Origin: Hirudo medicinalis
Lineage: Eukaryota; Annelida; Clitellata; Hirudinida; Hirudinidae
DNA: 37,500 bases
Assembly (NCBI GenBank): GCA_011800805.1
Contig: MPNW01000995.1
Span: forward strand, 61,349-98,848
Reading direction: 5' to 3'
The notes under the pieces are model-generated. The model was not told where the DNA came from and did not search any database. It saw only the letters and a program-made list of their open reading frames with translations. Both the position numbers and the translations under genes were made by a program. Positions 20,525 through 31,575 of this stretch are shown piece by piece (position 1 is the stretch's first letter; each line of letters starts with the position of its first letter).

Positions 20525-23484
20525 CTGGAAATAATTAATGTTTATTAGCATCACTGATGTTGTCATCGCAGTGGTAGAATCTTAATGGAAACACGCAACG
20601 TATTGTTGTTAATTGATAATTAAATTATTAATCTCGTTTAATTATTTTGCAAAACTTCCACGGTGAGTTTTAACAATGATTGCCTCGGATTGGCCACATA
20701 GGTTATAATTAGTCGTCTACCATTCCATCGTCCATCATTTTAATGGGTCCAAAAACATTAAACCACAACAAAACGTACCAAGTTTAAGTTCGTCTCATGT
20801 GAAAGTCATAAAAATGCAAGTACTTTAACCCAACCACGCGACGATAACTGCTCAGGAAAACATGGTGCAAAATCATTCCTCAAAGACATTTTCCCAATTT
20901 CTATGCTCTGCTAAACCTCTCCTTGCTCAGAGGATCGGTAGCAGCGAAATCACATGCTCGGTGCAAATGCATGAATTCACCCTCTTTCATTTCCTTCTCA
21001 AACTCGGTGAATTGTTCGCGGTACACACTGTAGAGTAATAACACCGGGTATCGCAGTACTTTCATCTAGGGTATGAAACCTCGATAGAATAGGGAATGGA
21101 AATAAGAATAAGTACAAATCCGATGCACATCTCGATCATCGTCACAAAAATCCCCAAAAAGTCGTGCATGTATTCAAGAGAGGAGTGAAAGAAAAAGTTG
21201 CTGAGGATGAAGAAACGATCCACTGAGAGATGAACGTCTCTGTCATGTAAAGGCGAAGATGAGAACTCCACAAGTGGAGGACGTGCGCCACAAAACTGCG
21301 CACGTCTAAAAGTGCATTTCACGAACGTATCATCGAGGTCATTGGATATTTGCATTCTTCCTAATTTTAGTTTCACTTTCGTATTTACCTGAGGGGTAAT
21401 GCTTAAAATGAAAACATATAAATATCTAATCATTAGATTATTCCAACCTTATAACGTTGTAATAGATGAAATTCCAACCTTATAATAGATGAAAAAACAT
21501 AAAAACACTTAATGGTCGCTAAATATGATTTTAAGTTGTCAATAAAAACATCGCTCAAATTACCGAGAGTAAATCCTGAATTCATGGACGTGAAAAACAT
21601 GAAATCTTACAACTTCTTTCAGATTGAAGTCAATTAGAGAGCAGGCTGTTTTTAATTGCTATTATTATTATTATTATTATTTATTACTATTGTTGTTATT
21701 TAGTATTATTATATTATTATTATTATTTTATTTTTTAACAAACAACAAATTATTCGCCACGTCACGAGAGGCGAGTTCTAGGAGCAGAGAACGAAAAAGT
21801 CTGAGCTTTGAAAACTAATTGCCTTACTCAGAACATCTGCCACAATGTCTCGTCATATGAAGGGCGTAAAATTACAAAAACATACGAGTGTAAGTTTATA
21901 TTTATATCGAATGGCGAGGTTTCACTTCGATGACTTTCGTCATTCAGGTCGTGGTGACGCAAGACTTTCAAGTCAATTCCATCGTCAAACAACATTTATT
22001 CCGAGTCGGTATTTTTATCTAATCAGTTTTTAAGTGGACCACTCGTTCGGAAAACACCCGACAACACCCGACAACAGTCACGTGAGATTTCTAGACTGCA
22101 ACTCATCCATAAAATATTGATTCTTAAACTTTCAGTCGAACTATCAAAAGAACTCCGTGATTGACTCGGTGCGTGAATGTAAGATAATGAAAATGGATTT
22201 CTCATCCTTCAAATAAATTAGCTTCTGACGGGAGCAGGTGTTTATGAAGGGTTAAAAAAGTATCCATTCACCCGGAGCGCTAAAAATAGATCACTCCACG
22301 AAATGCTGCCAAGAGAAGAATGTTTGCCTTTAACGACTCGAGCGATAGCGTATTAAACTGGAAATGTATAAGATGCCAAACTACCGCAAGGGCAATCTTG
22401 TTTCTTAATTGATCCCACCCCAAAAGGTTTCATTACCTCCCGGAGTTTATAATAAGTTTTCCCCGCAAACAAAGTGGGGGCAAAGAATTGTTAATGACGA
22501 CTATCTTCTCATGTGCGTAATCAGGAGCTTCAAAGGAGATCGGGACAGAGCAGGAGTGCGAAGCAATTCGTAAAGTGTCGAGGCGAATAGAAAGTTAACG
22601 GCCTCTTGCACAATGGTTCGTAAGGAGAAAGCGGATATTGTCTATATGAAATTTCAGAGCCTCATTTAAACTACACGTCAGACATGCACCTCGACACATC
22701 GACCGACTCAAAAAAGATGTAACTCTAGTCACAAGGTTGGTCACGTAAAGACAATCGAGAGCAAGACTTTGCCTCGTGCACAAAAACAGGAGAGTCCAAG
22801 GGACAGATAAAAGATATTCTGACAGATCATCCTTGTGAAAAAAAACAATAATAATAATATGAGAAATGAAAGCAAGAATGATAGTTTATTCTCGGAAGAG
22901 GATAAAATCTAATTAAACAAACAATTCACTCCGAGGAAAGCGCACGACTTCCACTCTGGATTGAATATCGGCACAGTGGATCTCGTAAAAAGGAGAAACA
23001 CGTGTTTGGCAATAACTCATATTAGAAAATAATATCGGGAATAATTCAGACTCTAGAAGGAGCAGACAGCAGAGAATTTCCGCCTAATGGATGGCAAGCA
23101 ATTAACTTATCGAAACTTAATAAACAAAGCCATTAATATACTGATCTTGTTGCTCACGGACTACCGAGGCAACCGAGTTTTTCGCGAGCCCACATTGCGC
23201 CAGATATTTCATAGAAAACCCGCCAACCATCTCTAACCGGGTTAACAAAATCGAGTCGAATACAAACTCATTAGAATTGGGTTAAACAGGCAACCAAGAC
23301 TGGCTGATAGAGTTCCACTCGTGCTCATGTTTTTGAGTGCACGATCAGCCCTTCGAACATCTACTTGGGGATACTTACAAGACACGATTCAATATGATTA
23401 TTATTATTATTACTATCATTGTTATTATTATTGTTGTTGTCGTTGTTATTGTTGTTATTATTGGTTTTGTTGTTGTCATTAATA

Positions 23485-23519
<35 letters not shown>

Positions 23520-24763
23520 GTTTTTGTTGTTGTCATTAATATTGTTGTTATTATTATTATTATTATTGTTATAATCATTAAGTAGTTCATTAAAAGGAGC
23601 ATTGATTAGGTCGTTTCAATGTGTCACTTCGATCCTCTGACAGTTTCATCCTTCCCGTGAGAGGTTCAAAGGAGTCCTCTTTTCGTCACGTCCTACGACG
23701 ATTTAATAAAGTGCTTCGTAGCTCGTTACTATCTCAACAACAACGAACACTTTCACTCATCTTCTGTCTGCTAGGAGCAACTTTGTACTCTCTTACTGTA
23801 TAGTAATGTAAAGATCACGTGACACACGATCATCATCGTCGTCGTCGTCCCATCTGTGCAAACAACCACTCACTCGACTTCCTCACGAACAACCAGCCAG
23901 CTCAGAACCAGGTACTTTATTAGAATATTCATAAGTTCTGTTAAATGGTTAAAAATAATCAAACGTCTGACGTAAGACGTAAAAATATCTCAGAGGCCTT
24001 TGATAGACGAAAGCATTCGGACCATGAGTCGTGCAATTTTCACTTGGAATACAAAGTTGTCGGTCGCTCTCAGAAATGAAGAGCCATTCTTATCAACACC
24101 GATATCTCCATCTCGATCAGTATCATCATCGTCATGACCATCATCATCGTCGTCGTCATCGTCATCGAATCACTCTTAACATTTTTCCAGCTCAGTGCAG
24201 TCATTCCGAGTCCTTCTTGGAAAGTAAAGTTTGTATCTAATTTAAAAACATCATCGTGCACCCTCCGTGAACCCCATATGAAAGCTTATTAATGACATTC
24301 GCTCAAATCCTAGCTTAGCAGAGAAGAAAAAAAATGTAAACATCAAATTTGCAGGATCTTTCAGTATATCTTGTAAATATTGTTTTCACCTAAAACTTGT
24401 TCGAATGACAATATTATATATATTGGATTAAATATATTTCAATTGATTGTTTGATGAAATATGGAAATAAGGCAAATAATCCCTGACGAGTTCACAATAA
24501 TTGGAATTACGGAGACTTTATGGAAGGCATTAAGAGAATCAGCTCAAATAAATATTTAAAATAGTGGTCCAATTGGTGAGAAATATTCCAACAATAATAA
24601 ATCAGTGAATATCATCTGCTTCATTTGTTTGAGTGAAAAGATTGATTTCAATTTTTGCAATCCCGTTGAAAAGGTGAATCTAAAATGCCATTTGAAGCTG
24701 TCGTTAATTATAAATGCTCCTCCGCCAAAGACGTTGAAGTCGATGAGACAAATAGGCTCACAC
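20525..24763. other. Region upstream of the receptor coding start
   Basis: No protein gene is supported. It probably contains the first receptor intron and the untranslated first exon and promoter, which I could not place. Simple repeats are (TTA)n at 21658-21738, TTA/TTG/GTT triplets at 23397-23582 and ATC/GTC triplets at 24118-24170. Confidence 0.6.
23397..23582. repeat. ATT/GTT trinucleotide microsatellite
   Basis: Mixed TTA, TTG and GTT triplets with an internal near-duplicate (GTTGTTGTCATTAATATTGTT appears twice). Both strands are open as poly-Ile/Val or poly-Ile/Thr. Confidence 0.95.
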
Positions 24764-24970
24764 AAATAGGAACTGTGTAAATGTATACATTCAAGCAATT
24801 AATTTATTACATGCAATGTTTAGAATATTTGAAGTTCCAATAATCACATTTAGCTTTACAACATTGCTCCACTCGATCTCACACAATCACTCCAATCACT
24901 CGTATGGACGCTCCGCGTATTTCTCAATAAACTCTCAATCCTAATACCTCCTGTCAAGTATCCTTGCCCC
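24764..24970 (+). repeat. 5' LTR of the retroelement
   Basis: It shares ordered blocks with the downstream copy, including TGCAATGTTTAGAAT, CACATTTAGCTTTAC, CTCAATCCTAATA and TGTCAAGTATC (some with single differences). It keeps an AATAAA at 24926-24931. The following TCGGTGGCCCCCAACA could be a primer-binding site. Confidence 0.8.
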
Positions 24971-25109
24971 CCAATCGGTGGCCCCCAACAACGCAACCTA
25001 TGAAGGAAATGGAGGACTTGATCTACTTCTAGACGACATTATCCAAACACAACCACGTGTGAGCGCCATCGACCTCCATTCTTTTTTCTCCATTTTCCTC
25101 CATTTTTCG

Positions 25110-25480
25110 CATCCAACCCCAGGCTGTGGTTCGGGAACATCGAGGCATTGTTCCGCACAAAGAGCGTGAGAGACGAAATGCCGAGATACGCGCACGTGGT
25201 ACACAACTTGCCTTCCATATTTCGGAGCAAGTGCAGGACCTCAGTCACGAGATACCGCTCGAAACGCCGTTCTCCAAGCTCAAAAAAGCCGTTCTCCTGC
25301 GATGTGGGCAATCGGAACAGTCGATGTTGGGAAGTCTATTTAGCGAAGTGCACCTAGAAAGCTGACTACCCAGTCAACTTCTGAGGCACACGAGATCGCT
25401 TCTTGGCAAGTGAACAATGGACGAGACACTCCTCCAACAATTGTGGTCCGACAAACTGCCCCCACGCGTACAATCCACGC
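25110..25480 (+). pseudogene. gag remnant of the retroelement
   Basis: Frame-broken pieces resemble the gag capsid region of invertebrate gypsy elements: a WF-x-x-I-E-A-x-F motif near 25130, then a block ending QSMLGSLFSEV, then DETLLQQLWSDKLPPRVQS at 25420-25476. At least two frameshifts separate them. Confidence 0.7.
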
Positions 25481-25789
25481 CCACCGCGTCGACCAGTCGT
25501 TCTTGGCTCAGATCGTGGACGCTTACCAAGCACCCACGTGCAGACAACTCTGACGTCAGCCATGTGCTCCAGCACATCAGTAAGCTAGAAACCAGTAGGG
25601 TCGACCTCGTGCGGCGCAAGAGGCCCTGCAGCGAACCAGATACCGATTCCGAAACCACAATTCACGAGGGATTTGCCGGCATCGTGAGACGCATTAAGAG
25701 AAGGCTCGACGTTGCAAACAACCCCGGTCATTCCAACAGAACGACGTTAAAGGACAGGGCCGGGCGAGTCGCTCGGTTCCACGTTAACG

Positions 25790-26040
25790 ATCCTTCAAAC
25801 AGCACGAAGTTCCCGGTCGACGCCGGTTCGGAGGTTAGCGTCTTACATCCGCCTCGTCGCCACTCTCTCGAGCGAAACTACGATCGGGACCTACGATTGA
25901 AAATCCTTGACTTTAGATTCGGGATTAAGACGTCGGTTCGGGCGGATTTTCATCGTTGCAGATGTACGGACGCCAATAATTGGAGCAGACTTCCCGAGCA
26001 GTTTCAGCCTCGACGTCAACATGGCCAACAAAAAAGTTGA
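25790..26040 (+). pseudogene. Aspartyl protease remnant of the retroelement
   Basis: FPVDAGSEVSVL near 25819 is the protease active site with DAG where these elements usually have DTG. The downstream ADVRTPIIGADF motif, the second half of the fold, is in another frame from about 25907. Confidence 0.75.
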
Positions 26041-26567
26041 TCGACAGCAGGACGTCCTCGTCGGTCGTTGGCTCCGTCGGTACATCGCCACTCGCACGCA
26101 TTCATTTTCCTCGATCATCGAACATTCACATTGCCAAGCTGCTCGAACGGTTTCTGTTGCCGAGCACGCCATCTGACTTCGGCGACGACGTCGAGCGCCG
26201 CATCGAGCATCGCGTCATCACGAACTGCCAACCGGTTTTCTCCGAGCTACAATGACTTCACGCTGGCAAGTTCGAAATTGCCCAGACTATGTTCGAACGC
26301 ACGCTCCGGTCAGGATCCCCTTTTCCGGCCCGAGGTCGTCGACCCTGCGTGCGGTTCCAAAGACTTCGGGAGATTGGAAAATTGGTAAATTTCTACAGAA
26401 GATTCGTACTCCACTGTTCATCGCTCGCCCCATCGATTTCTTCTAGCTCACCGATACCACCAGCTGTCCAGAATACCGAAACACTCTCGAACGACAAACG
26501 GCCACTTAAAACAAGATCTGGAAGAAGAGTTCGTTGGCCAAAGAGACTGGCAGAGTACCTCGAATAA
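26041..26567 (+). pseudogene. pol remnant lacking the reverse-transcriptase core
   Basis: A block with VERRIEHRVITNCQPVFSEL (the pre-RT linker) ends at a stop. Then in shifted frames come VPKTSGDW, NFYRRF and the C-terminal TRSGRRVRWPKRLAEYLE. No YxDD, RNase H or integrase motif remains. Confidence 0.7.
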
Positions 26568-26607
26568 CATCGCATCCGTCGTTTGAAGGCAGCTCTCTGA
26601 CGGGAGA

Positions 26608-26812
26608 GTATTTGTAGAGGAACAATATAAATGTAAAAATTCAAGAATTTAATTTATTGCATGCAATGTTTAGAATCTTTGAAGCTCAGCTCCGATAATC
26701 GCATTTAGCTTTACGACAATGCTCTCCATCTCGTACAATCGCTTCAATCAATCTCTCGAACGCTCCACGTGCTTCTCAATCCTAATATTTCCCGTCAAGT
26801 ATCGTATACCAA
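26608..26812 (+). repeat. 3' LTR of the retroelement
   Basis: This copy of the upstream repeat has many substitutions and small indels. A short deletion has removed the AATAAA found in the 5' copy. A short purine-rich ACGGGAGAG at 26599-26607 precedes it where a polypurine tract is expected. Confidence 0.8.
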
Positions 26813-29800
26813 AACATCAAATAAACAGAGAAATGGATGGGCAAAAAAGTGGAAAATATTAAGATCCTGTAACAACTCAGGACACTCGAGTCATTACATC
26901 CAGTCACTATATTGCACGACATCATACCAAAAGCTAAAATCTCGGGGTTTTATGGCACCTCCTTATCGTCTCGTTCTGGACGCAAAAATAGATGAATTAA
27001 TGCATCTCGGTCTCCCGTTTCCTCGATGTCTTTTCTAAGAACGAAATGCACGGCATCGCAAACGTGCACGTTTTGCAGGTCGCGGAACGTCTCAGAATGC
27101 CGAGGAGTGAGTTCGAAAAATGACATTGGCGAACGGCACCGACGGCCACGATATTTAGTACCCTCCCAAAAAACCCAAAACTTTTGCCTAGCACAAAATG
27201 ACTAAGCATGAGCATTAGTAGATAATGTCTTTTACCTCAAATCTATTTATAAGACCAGACACTTACTGAGACCAATCTCTGATTACATCGAATAATAATA
27301 ATAAGTGTGAAACATTAATGACTATCACGAGAATATCATCTCCCAATAATGACCACATTTACCTCAAACAAATCACAAAATTAACAACAAAACAAAAATT
27401 ATGTCGCACCGATTTTTAAGGCATCCGACGGTTTTTTCTTCGACACGTGACACGACGTTTCACTAGATATTTATACCTCTAGAGTTTATGAGAAATAACT
27501 TTGAAGCATGTGAAGGGGTCAGTGCAAAGGCTGGTGAAGACAAAATAAATCAATCAATTGAAAAAAAATTATGAATAACATCTGCTGAGTCTAGGCAAAT
27601 TGTATACAGGGTGGTGACTGAGTTGAATTTGTCATTTTATTCAACTTTGAAACTTCAGTGTGAAAGCTGAAAAATGAGCATTTTCATGTGACAAAAGATT
27701 GTATTAATGAATTTCTATTTTTTATAAAGGCAGCCGATCGTTACGAACGGATCCGAACAATGGCGACGACGGCGACAAATGTACTTCATTTACGTAGCGT
27801 CGTGCGAGTCGGAGGAGCTTTTTCGTTAACCGTTCGTGCGGTGCTACTCCCCGAGGACGCTCGTGGCAGTGCGGGCCGGGTTTCGAATGCGACCCGTTCG
27901 GCCGACCAGTACGTAATACGACCGCACGTCGTATAACCATGTATTACTTTAACAAATCAATAAAAATTTGGAAAGAAGTATTTTTAACTTGATTTCATAA
28001 TATTTATTTATGTGACCTGTCTTCCTGGTCGTAATTCAATCCAAGCATAGCAAGTAAGCACTTTTCTACATAATCTCAATCTCGTAGGTGGTTCAGTGAT
28101 GGACCTTAATTTTAAAATGACATGCTTTTCAAAATAAATAAATCCAGTAAATCCTCGCACTTACTTATGCAGCGGGTTCGTGCCTTACGTCGAATTCGAC
28201 GTATAAATCTTTATCGGTCGAATTACATCATTGGAACGAACTATAATTCGAACGAGAAAATGATCTTCAAGAGCATAGTGCACAGTGCTTCACTCAAATG
28301 TTGTTTGTATTTTTGTTTGAGTTTCTTCACGTTCGTATTTATCTTCTCGGCATAGGAGAAAATAATTAAACCTGCGGAAGCGTTCGTTGCGCCGACCGCC
28401 ACCTTAACAAACTATCGATCGAGTTGAAAATACCCCTCCGACAAACTCAGAATTATGAATAAATCATTACAAATTTTAAGAAGCAACATCGATTTATAGA
28501 AATATTCTAACTCCGGTTTAATTCCACGCATTATTCACGAAAAGAGCCGTTCGATACGTAATTCGTGCGACGTAGGCAGTCGTCGACTCGAAACATGTCT
28601 TTAAAGGTCCTAAATGCTTTCCTATAACCGCTCGTAATTTTTAAATGGCGAGCAATTTGGTTTTAAAACTCCTGTTGCAAGCATTCATCAATTTGGCACG
28701 AACGTTCATAAACCGAGATTAGAAAGCTTGTAGTTTATTTCATGAAACAAAATTCAGTCGAATTAGAAAACATTATTCCGATGTTATTCGAAAGTATGCG
28801 TAAAATTCGTAAATATAAAAGCCGTTCGGATTTCCCGGGCAGGTATTAAATTGAAGAAATCTAATTCGGCAGACGTCGTCTCCGAAATCCTAAAAAAACT
28901 AATTCGTTCCTCTTTTTAGAAATACTTTAGCTTTTGATGGTTAAAAGTTAAACTGGATAATCACAAGAAAAAAGTTATGATTTCTTCAAATTAATTATCG
29001 TAAGAATTATGGAAAATCCAAATTCTAATGAAATTTCAGAACTTTAATCCCATCCTATGTTGAAAAGAATAAAAAAAAAGCTACAACAGAAGACTGGTCT
29101 AAAGTGAAAAACTTCAATTATTGTAACTTGAGAATGAATTTCAAATCCTGATGGGACACAAATTTTCTCAGTTTGAAAAAATTCAACATTTGCTGGTGCA
29201 AAACTATAAATCCACATTGCAGAGTCACGACGAGCAAGTAAAACCACAAATGCAAGATTTCCCTCTCCTAAGAGAGTAAGAAACGTCGCCGCTCGGTCGA
29301 AAGTTGCAGTCGAAAGTTGCTTTCGATCGCGACCTCGGTTCGATCGATTCGTTCGTCGGACGAGCGAAAAAGACATTCTTTCGTGCGAAGGTGACCAAAA
29401 TAACTTTCAAATTGTGACACAAATCTGCACGAAGCATTTAAAATGTCTTTAATTAAAGAGTTCCCAACATCGAACTGTCGAAAAGTAAAAACGCTCGTCG
29501 GAGGACGTCGAAACGACAGCATTAATTTCCGTACGACCGCCGACGCGAGGAATTCAAACATCGACGCTTGCATACTCGAGAGTCAAACATTTTTACCCAT
29601 TTCATCAAAAAGAGTAAACATAAAGAAGAAAGATCTTTTGAAACTCGTTTCATGAAATATGATAACATCTTGCAAGAGAAAAATAGGTAAAAATAATCAA
29701 AATTGAGCTCCTGTTCTCACCTTTTAGCAAAAACACAAAAAATCTGAGGTTAAAATAAAAACTAAAAAATTGGTATCTTCACAAACTATGTAGCTTTGTA

Positions 29801-31457
29801 AACAATGGCTGATAAATATTCAAATTTCTTTAGAAAAAGCAATCCAAATTTGAATGCATAATTTAATTTATGTCTCACCATTTACATCATCTGCCTTCAT
29901 TTAAATAAACTTAATATTCAAAAAAGCAGATTTTAAAAATGCCTTCGAGTGGTTTTATTGATTAAATGTCCTAAAGCAACCCAACCACATAACACCTCAA
30001 CCCATATCATCATTTCAAGTGAATTTGGAAAGTATTTAACATCAAAAGCGTTTACATGTTAAAAATATTATCAATTCGACAGAAAATTTAATGGGTCAAA
30101 GATATCAACAAATTAGTTTGCACCAAGGTTCAGTTTATTCAATTACAAAGAGTCTCTCCAACTAAGACCACATAATTCAAATAGAATGCACTGAGAATTC
30201 AATGTAAATTGTAATGACAAGCATCAAAACAAAATTACGGCATTTCATGTGTTTTGTAAAGCTTGGCGAGCCTTATTGCTCGTTTAGCTGTTCCTCCATT
30301 ATTTCGGCTGAAATGTTAAACGCGCAAACGAAAATATAAATAAAATAAAACTCACATGAAGTGTTCGTGTGCAATCTTCTAGATGTTATTGTTTTCGGGC
30401 AGTTTTAATCAAAACCTTATCAAGCCATGCAAGTTCATTCTCAATACACCTCACTTCGTACGGCGATCGTCCGAACCAAAAAATCTAAAGGTTTCCCTTT
30501 AAATTGATCAATTTCTAATTTAAATGTGAATCTGGGGACCAAAATTAAATTTCAGTTCAACTTAGAATTCGAAATAAGTGTTGGCCTTTCTGAGTAGTAA
30601 AACCTTTTAAAAGCTACAAACCCAACTGGCGTATCTTACAACCCGTTACTTAGTGCGCACGCATCGACGTAGTGCCGTATAACACGAGCAAAACAACTTT
30701 CCTACAAACTAAAGCTAAATTTTACAACATGGCCTTAAAAACATGGCACCAGTTCGAGTGCTTTTTAAAGTTTATCCTTTAAGTTGACTGGTTTGTGAAA
30801 GTCCCGCCATTTTAAAGAAGCATGCAATGAATAATGCATAAGAGAGCTCGCAAACATCCTAAGTACCGTTTTAGCTGCCAATTACTCACGATCGACGCAG
30901 GAGTAATGGCCTGAGTGTGTGGATTTTATTATTTTAATTTAATAGAAGCAACTAATTTGCCCCCGTTTTTAACTAGCGCTCATCTGGAAACCGATAGTGA
31001 ACATTTACACTACGGGTTCGACGCCATTCATCGCCGTCACGCTATTCAGAAAACAACAATCGAGTCGAAAACACAAACAGCCTTCACCTCATGATTATTC
31101 AGAACCATAGCTCACCGGGACCTTTCATCTCGAATTAAGATCAACCTTGAGCATTCCTTTGGCGTGCACTTTATGTCCTCAAGAGGTCAGAGCTCCTAAA
31201 GGTCCATGTCGGGATGCGTACACAGGACATGATTTTTAGCTAAAAAAACCGTCGGGCTGGCGAGGTCCCTCAAAAATTAGCATTAAAGCGAAAAGAATGA
31301 GACTTTGCACTGTTTTCAGACATCGAGAGGCGGTATTGAATTACGAAGCGTATATACAAAGCATTAGTTCGCCAAGATTTTCGAGAATAATCTCCGCTCC
31401 GGCCATCGATTTTCTGGTCCGTTATCGGAGAACATAAATAAAATTTCGTCTAATGCA
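26813..31457. other. Intergenic region between the retroelement and ZCRB1
   Basis: Apart from the second SINE copy no gene is supported. It is AT-rich with CpG-richer patches near 28380-28600 and 29270-29580. The patch at 29280-29330 has a repeated TCGAAAGTTGC motif and a partial inverted copy. Short open frames there have no recognisable motif. Confidence 0.6.
27781..27930 (-). mobile_element. Diverged second copy of the same SINE family
   Basis: It shares the order tACGTAGCG ... GACGCTcGTGGCAGTGC ... GCCGGGTTTCGAA with copy 1, in the same orientation. The paired ends GTGCGG/CCGCAC and the TTCGAAACCCGG B-box region remain, but the A-box part is deleted or eroded. It accounts for an 82-residue plus-strand open frame here. 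Confidence 0.65.
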
Positions 31458-31463
31458 TTTATT
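31458..31463 (-). promoter_or_regulatory. AATAAA overlapping the ZCRB1 stop codon
   Basis: On the minus strand the end reads CAAGAATAAATGC: the TAA stop is bases 3-5 of a canonical poly(A) hexamer. It would give a very short 3' UTR if used. Whether it is used cannot be seen. Confidence 0.4.
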
Positions 31464-31575
31464 CTTGGACTTCATTAATTTCTTCTTCGTCGTCACTGAA
31501 ATAGCTGCTCGGAATGTATCTTTTCCTCTTCAGAGATGGAACATCGGGCTTGGAGTTGTCCAGTTCTTTCATCAT
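31459..31575 (-). CDS. ZCRB1: ZCRB1 exon 6 with stop
   Basis: The acceptor is TCTACATCAG. It encodes [19 protein letters not shown], then [16 protein letters not shown] and TAA. The stop codon lies inside an AATAAA hexamer (31463-31458). Confidence 0.94.
   Translation of the reverse strand: MMKELDNSKPDVPSLKRKRYIPSSYFSDDEEEINEVQE

Larger units (their letters stand above)
24764..26812 (+). mobile_element. Decayed Ty3/gypsy-type LTR retroelement with deleted RT core
   Basis: Two roughly 200-bp direct repeats flank gag, protease and pol fragments in the expected order on the plus strand. Pieces lie in different frames, so the element is not functional. The GDW motif just before the reverse-transcriptase palm is followed almost directly by the later NFYRRF motif, and then by the pol C-terminal TRSGRRVRWP motif. 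Most of RT, RNase H and integrase is therefore missing. The many differences between the two LTRs indicate an old insertion. Boundaries are approximate. Confidence 0.85.

Noticed and set aside
27600..27665. GTTGAAT ... ATTCAAC inverted repeat as a possible hairpin RNA
   Set aside because: The stem is only seven bases with no further features, so chance is a sufficient explanation.
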